A stretch of DNA of 46,500 nucleotides from the NCBI GenBank assembly GCA_030726725.1, contig JANRDC010000027.1, positions 1 to 46,500 on the forward strand, in the 5' to 3' direction. The DNA is from Flavobacteriaceae bacterium (GTDB lineage Bacteria; Bacteroidota; Bacteroidia; Flavobacteriales; Flavobacteriaceae). The translations under genes were made by a program, and so were the position numbers. The notes below the pieces were generated by a model that made no database searches, was not told where the DNA came from, and saw nothing but the letters and a program-made list of their open reading frames with translations. This document shows, in pieces, positions 42,717 through 46,500 of this stretch (positions within the stretch are counted from its first letter, which is position 1; each line of letters starts with the position of its first letter).

Positions 42717-45407
42717 ATGAAGAATTCAATAAAATTATTGGCCAAGGCAGGTTTGATCTTGCTCTTGTCTACTTCCGCACTATTGGCCCAGAAATTGACC
42801 CTAACGGGAGTGGTTAAAGACAGTTATGGGGCTCCTCTAGAAATGGCCAATGTGGTCGCTATCAACCAAGCCACCAAGGCTTTGGATGGTTTTGGTATCA
42901 CAGATACGAAAGGGCGATACCGAATCAATGTCAATGGCAACAGCTCCTATGAGGTTAAAGTCAGTTTTATCGGGTATGAGCCAGCAACGCTGACGCTAAA
43001 AACAGCAGGTGCAGATCTGTCCCAAGACGTGACTTTGCAAGAACAAGCGGAGAGTTTGGACGAGGTGGAGCTTACTTATGAAATACCCGTGACCATTAAA
43101 GGGGACACGATTGTTTACAACACAGACTCATTTGCCACAGGTACAGAGAAAAAACTCGAAGACTTGGTCAAAAATCTGCCGGGTATGACGGTTAATGCGG
43201 AAGGTCAAATCGAGGTCGAGGGTAAATCTGTCACCAAAGTAATGATTGACGGTAAGGAGTTTTTCGATGGAGATACCAAGCTCGCTTCAAAAAATATTCC
43301 TGCAAAAGCGCTGGATAAAATCGAGGTTTTGCGCAACTACAGCGAGGTGGGACAGCTCAGAGGAGTTACGGACAACCAAGACAATGTGGTGCTCAATATC
43401 AAGTTGAAAACGGGGAAGGACAAGTTTTGGTTTGGAGAATTTGCCGCGGCGGCAGGGGCAGATGACACTTTTTTAGCACACCCCAAGTTGTTTTACTACA
43501 GTCCAACGACCAGCGTCAACTTAATCACAGATTTTAATAACATTGGGAGTCTGCCATTTACCACCCGTGATTACTTTAATTTCACTGGAGGTATGCGCAA
43601 TTTGACCAGAAGGGGCGGGACTAGTTTTAACCCTGCCTCCAACAATTTGGGTATTTCGCTCTTGCAAAACGACCGAGCCCTATTTATCGATACCAAGTTT
43701 GGGGCGTTTAATTTTAGTCATGCCCCCTCAGAGGAATTGACTTTGAGTGGATTTGCCATTTATTCTTACACGGGAACCGACTTGAAAAATGAGTCCCAGC
43801 GCACGTATATCGTGTCTAACCAAAACGAAACAACCACCTCGCTGACTAATCAAAAGTCAACCTTGGGCTTGGCCAAGCTCAGCAGTAGCTACAAGCCTTC
43901 TGCGGCTTTGCAGTGGGACTACGATTTGCTCTATAAAAATTCACTTCAGGATGAGGACCGTTCTGTAACTTCGATCGCTCAGGTAACCGATGTGATTCAA
44001 GAGGACAACAACCAAAATCCGATTAGTTTAACCCAGAATACCAGCTTGTATTACACCTTGACGGAAGACCATATATTTTCACTCGAGGCACAACATCTGT
44101 ATGATCTGCAGGATCCAATCTATGAGGCGGAGCGTTCATTTTTGCCGTTTACCGGACTTATTCCTTTTGACACCAGTGGAAGTCAATACAGAATTGGCCA
44201 GGAAAAGTTGGTCAAAACCAGGAAATGGGATGCGCGTGGCGAATACTATTACGTCCTCTCACCCAAGAGCAACCTGAACCTTACCTTGGGGACTATTTAC
44301 AGCAATCAAGATTTTAATTCGGGTATTTTCCAGGTCCTGAACAACCAAAAAGTGACCATACCTGGGAATCAGTTGTCCAATGAGGTGACGTTTAGGTTTA
44401 GCGATGCATTTGTCGGGGCACACCTAAAGTTTGTCACAGGAATTTTTACTTGGACTCCAGGATTTAATCTGCACAGATACGGTTTAGAAGATATTCAATT
44501 CGGGGATGTGAATACCCAAAACAGCACCAACCTAGTTCCTGATGTCGCGGTCAATGTCCAACTCAAGAAGTCTGAAACCATCAGGTTTAATTATGGTGTA
44601 ACCCGAGAATTCACCGACATCAACCGCATTGCTGAGGGGTATGTACTCAATGGGTACAACAACTTGTATCAGGGAAATAGGGACTTGGAAAGCGCTTTGT
44701 TTCACCAGGTATCCCTGAATTATTTCAGTTTTAACATGTTTAATTTTGAAAACATATTTGCCCGGTTGTCCTACAGCAAACGCATAGATCCTTTCAAGAA
44801 CAACACGACTATTGTGGGCATTAACCAGATCAATAGCACCATTAATTCAATGCTTGAAGATGAGGTGGCCAATGGTTCGTTTAACTACCAACGCACCTGG
44901 GGTAAAATCAGGTGGAGCAGCAATGCGGGGTTAAATTATTCTTCGCTGAACAACATCGTGAACAATGCGCCCAGAAATTCTACCTCTATTGGACAGAACT
45001 ACACCGCTTCATTGGGCACACAGTTTAAGAAGGCTCCTAATGTTGAGTTGGGATATACCTACACGCTCAACAGGTATGATAATGCTGGACGCGTATCTGA
45101 ATTCAGTACCGAACGCCCGTTTGCCAGACTTAATTGGGTCTTTTTGAAGAATTTTAATCTCTCCGCAGAGTATGACGATTACCATTTTAAAAATTTAGAT
45201 GGATCTTCTGAGAACGAGTACGCATTTCTCAAGTCTACCCTGTCTTTCCAAAAACAAGACAGTCACTGGGAGTGGAGTTTGGTCGGAACCAACTTGACCA
45301 ACACCCTGAGTTTAAATCAGGATTCATTTAGTGAATTTTTGGTGAGTTCTTCGGCCTATTATGTTCAGCCGCGCTATGTGCTGCTGCAGTTGAAGTACGA
45401 ACTTTAA
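42717..45407 (+). CDS. TonB-dependent-receptor-like outer-membrane beta-barrel protein
   Basis: An 896-residue protein: signal peptide ending LLAQ, a carboxypeptidase-regulatory-like domain (about 27-110: LTGVVKDSYGAPLEMANVV, VSFIGYEPATLTL), a plug-like region (GDTIVYNTDSFATG, LPGMTVNAEGQIEVEGK, VMIDGKEFFDGD) and a long barrel ending LLQLKYEL. It is the type usually paired with GLPGLI proteins. The regulatory domain plus plug layout fits uptake or surface handling of an unknown substrate; a clear TonB box is not evident. It is followed by a small hairpin at 45414-45427 (AACCCC/GGGGTT) without a good T-run. Confidence 0.85.
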   Translation: MKNSIKLLAKAGLILLLSTSALLAQKLTLTGVVKDSYGAPLEMANVVAINQATKALDGFGITDTKGRYRINVNGNSSYEVKVSFIGYEPATLTLKTAGADLSQDVTLQEQAESLDEVELTYEIPVTIKGDTIVYNTDSFATGTEKKLEDLVKNLPGMTVNAEGQIEVEGKSVTKVMIDGKEFFDGDTKLASKNIPAKALDKIEVLRNYSEVGQLRGVTDNQDNVVLNIKLKTGKDKFWFGEFAAAAGADDTFLAHPKLFYYSPTTSVNLITDFNNIGSLPFTTRDYFNFTGGMRNLTRRGGTSFNPASNNLGISLLQNDRALFIDTKFGAFNFSHAPSEELTLSGFAIYSYTGTDLKNESQRTYIVSNQNETTTSLTNQKSTLGLAKLSSSYKPSAALQWDYDLLYKNSLQDEDRSVTSIAQVTDVIQEDNNQNPISLTQNTSLYYTLTEDHIFSLEAQHLYDLQDPIYEAERSFLPFTGLIPFDTSGSQYRIGQEKLVKTRKWDARGEYYYVLSPKSNLNLTLGTIYSNQDFNSGIFQVLNNQKVTIPGNQLSNEVTFRFSDAFVGAHLKFVTGIFTWTPGFNLHRYGLEDIQFGDVNTQNSTNLVPDVAVNVQLKKSETIRFNYGVTREFTDINRIAEGYVLNGYNNLYQGNRDLESALFHQVSLNYFSFNMFNFENIFARLSYSKRIDPFKNNTTIVGINQINSTINSMLEDEVANGSFNYQRTWGKIRWSSNAGLNYSSLNNIVNNAPRNSTSIGQNYTASLGTQFKKAPNVELGYTYTLNRYDNAGRVSEFSTERPFARLNWVFLKNFNLSAEYDDYHFKNLDGSSENEYAFLKSTLSFQKQDSHWEWSLVGTNLTNTLSLNQDSFSEFLVSSSAYYVQPRYVLLQLKYEL

Positions 45408-45424
45408 TTTTTTAACCCCAAGGG

Positions 45425-45457
45425 GTTGCAAAAGTCATTTTCATTGCCGTACCTTTG
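45425..45457 (+). promoter_or_regulatory. promoter of the metK leader transcript
   Basis: TACCTTTG (45450-45457) fits TAnnTTTG exactly. GTTG (45425-45428) is a one-mismatch -33 element with a 21-base spacer. Transcription would start near 45463, leaving a leader of about 155 bases before the metK ATG. Confidence 0.55.
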
Positions 45458-45473
45458 CCGGGTATAACAAAGA

Positions 45474-45602
45474 GGAAGGATTTGACTGATTGCAACCTCT
45501 TGCGCGTTAAGCGGCCAGCCCTGCTGGTGACCTCAAGGTCCGAACAAATTGCTAAAGCAGTTGTCTTGTAACTACAAGGCATACCAAAAGCCAAATCCTT
45601 CC
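45474..45602 (+). ncRNA. structured leader RNA upstream of metK (candidate riboswitch)
   Basis: GGAAGGATTTG (45474-45484) pairs perfectly over 11 bp with CAAATCCTTCC (45592-45602), closing a 107-base interior. Inside are hairpins GCCAGC/GCTGGT (six pairs, one G-U), GACC/GGTC, TTGC/GCAG around TAAA, and CTTGT/ACAAG. GCAAC (45492-45496) could also pair with GTTGT (45560-45564). Position before S-adenosylmethionine synthetase suggests SAM or methionine control. CUGAUU...AACC...UUGC and GCUAAA echo elements of the SAM-II class, but the overall layout does not match it, nor the SAM-I core. The 3' strand ends 17 bases before the ATG. Confidence 0.5.
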
Positions 45603-45619
45603 CGACAAAAAAAATTAGG

Positions 45620-46500
45620 ATGGCTTATTTATTTACCTCAGAATCAGTGAGTGAAGGGCACCCAGACAAGGTGGCCGACCAGATCAGCGATGCGTTGATC
45701 GACAACTTTTTGGCGTTTGATCCAGAAAGTAAAGTAGCATGTGAAACCTTAGTAACTACGGGCCAGGTGGTTTTGGCCGGTGAAGTGAAAAGCAACACCT
45801 ACCTCGATGTGCAAACCATTGCGCGCAATGTGATCAACAAAATTGGATACACCAAAGGCGAGTACCAGTTCAGCGGTGATTCTTGTGGGGTGATTTCATT
45901 GATTCACGAGCAATCTCAAGACATCAACCAAGGGGTTGATCGCGCCTCTAAGGAAGAGCAAGGTGCTGGAGATCAAGGAATGATGTTTGGTTACGCGACC
46001 AAAGAGACAGAGAACTACATGCCTTTGGCCTTGGATATTTCACACAAAATCCTCCAAGTGTTGGCGGAATTAAGACGTGAAAATAAGGAAATCACTTATT
46101 TGCGCCCAGACGCTAAGTCACAGGTGACTATTGAGTACTCGGATGACAATGTGCCGCAACGCATTGATACCATCGTTGTTTCCACCCAGCACGACCCATT
46201 TTTGGCGGATGACGAAGCGATGTTAGCGCAAATCAAAAGAGATTTGATCGAGAAGTTGATCCCTAGGGTGAAGTCCCAATTACCCGCTTATGTTCAGGCT
46301 TTGTTTAACGATCAAATTACTTACCACATCAACCCAACTGGAAAGTTTGTGATTGGTGGACCTCACGGAGATACCGGTCTTACTGGCCGCAAGATCATAG
46401 TGGATACCTACGGAGGAAAAGGAGCCCACGGAGGTGGCGCTTTTAGCGGTAAAGATCCCTCAAAAGTAGACCGTTCCGCGGCCTATGCTGCGCGTCACGC
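45620..46500 (+). CDS. metK: S-adenosylmethionine synthetase (partial, runs off right edge)
   Basis: The first 293 residues of MetK, which makes SAM from methionine and ATP. It begins [20 protein letters not shown] (GHPDK is the ATP/PPi site), followed by [12 protein letters not shown], the family's signature, and [12 protein letters not shown] with GGGAFSGKD (the metal and phosphate loop) near the edge. The frame stays open to 46500, so the last roughly 100 residues lie outside. The start is the ATG at 45620, preceded by an A-rich stretch rather than a Shine-Dalgarno sequence. It is controlled, by inference, through the structured leader at 45474-45602. Confidence 0.96.
   Translation, partial: MAYLFTSESVSEGHPDKVADQISDALIDNFLAFDPESKVACETLVTTGQVVLAGEVKSNTYLDVQTIARNVINKIGYTKGEYQFSGDSCGVISLIHEQSQDINQGVDRASKEEQGAGDQGMMFGYATKETENYMPLALDISHKILQVLAELRRENKEITYLRPDAKSQVTIEYSDDNVPQRIDTIVVSTQHDPFLADDEAMLAQIKRDLIEKLIPRVKSQLPAYVQALFNDQITYHINPTGKFVIGGPHGDTGLTGRKIIVDTYGGKGAHGGGAFSGKDPSKVDRSAAYAARH

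Noticed and set aside
45414-45427. AACCCC/GGGGTT hairpin after the TonB-receptor gene as a terminator
   Set aside because: No T-tract follows, and it overlaps the predicted -33 element of the metK promoter; it may just be a small hairpin.
45412-45594. Minus-strand 60-codon ORF in the metK leader
   Set aside because: No family pattern; the region is better explained by a plus-strand promoter and paired RNA structure.
45474-45602. SAM-I (S-box), cobalamin, TPP, SRP RNA or 6S RNA in the metK leader
   Set aside because: The conserved cores of these RNAs were looked for and not found; a stretch near 45530-45560 recalls 4.5S RNA (GGTCCG...GCAG) but lacks the GGAA tetraloop arrangement.
1-46500. 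Insertion sequences, prophage, CRISPR arrays, toxin-antitoxin or restriction systems
   Set aside because: No transposase, integrase, phage structural, Cas or methyltransferase-nuclease pair was found, and no regularly spaced repeats were seen.

Overview
The window reads as a chromosomal segment from a Bacteroidota bacterium, most likely of the Flavobacteriia or a close relative. The evidence is lineage-typical families (PorP/SprF, GLPGLI protein plus TonB-dependent receptor, DUF6089, CotH-like lipoprotein, HPPK-deoxynucleoside kinase fusion, paired OmpH/Skp genes). Upstream regions are A-rich without Shine-Dalgarno sequences, and many hold -7 boxes of the Bacteroidota form TAnnTTTG. Two gene orders also fit: nadK-DUF6089-uppS-bamA-ompH-ompH-murI, and etfB-etfA-bifunctional nuclease-nucleoside transporter-thyA-folA divergent from pdhB. 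I recognise both from memory as flavobacterial synteny. No insertion sequence, prophage, CRISPR array or clear horizontally acquired island is visible.

Layout. 1-2.5 kb: possible tail of an upstream gene, a type IX secretion-associated PorP/SprF protein and a CotH-like lipoprotein. 2.5-6.7 kb: a nucleotidyltransferase divergent from a copper module (P1B ATPase, PepSY membrane protein, acidic Ala/Val/Glu lipoprotein, HMA-domain lipoprotein). 6.8-9.2 kb: a free-standing CBM48 protein, a secreted AbgB-like amidohydrolase, and tRNA-Gly/tRNA-Leu. 9.3-16.5 kb: mutS, a SpoU methyltransferase, the HPPK-deoxynucleoside kinase fusion, sppA and a DUF2797 protein. 16.5-21.3 kb: a GH3-type adenylate-forming enzyme and the tig-clpP-clpX protein quality operon. 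21.4-24.5 kb: GDSL lipoprotein, alpha/beta hydrolase and pdxJ.

24.6-32.2 kb is a dense co-directional envelope operon: a short remnant-like member of a CBS-protein family, nadK, DUF6089, uppS, bamA, two ompH/skp genes and murI. It joins lipid carrier synthesis, outer-membrane protein assembly and chaperoning, and D-glutamate supply. 32.2-37.3 kb, on the minus strand, holds folA, thyA, a CNT nucleoside transporter, a bifunctional nuclease and etfAB: dTMP synthesis, nucleoside uptake and electron transfer. 37.5-41 kb holds pdhB and a membrane pyrophosphatase. 41-46.5 kb holds a second deoxynucleoside kinase, a GLPGLI/TonB-receptor pair, and metK running off the right edge behind a long structured leader.

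Most of the window is housekeeping. The observations most worth a second look are: the roughly 130-nt leader RNA closed by an 11-bp perfect helix in front of metK; a 26-bp palindrome with one mismatched pair over the predicted -33 region of etfBA; the CBS-less gene before nadK; the copper module with its acidic low-complexity lipoprotein; and the GLPGLI protein with a Gly/Met-rich insert. No wholly unknown multigene system is evident; the metK leader is the best candidate for something undescribed.
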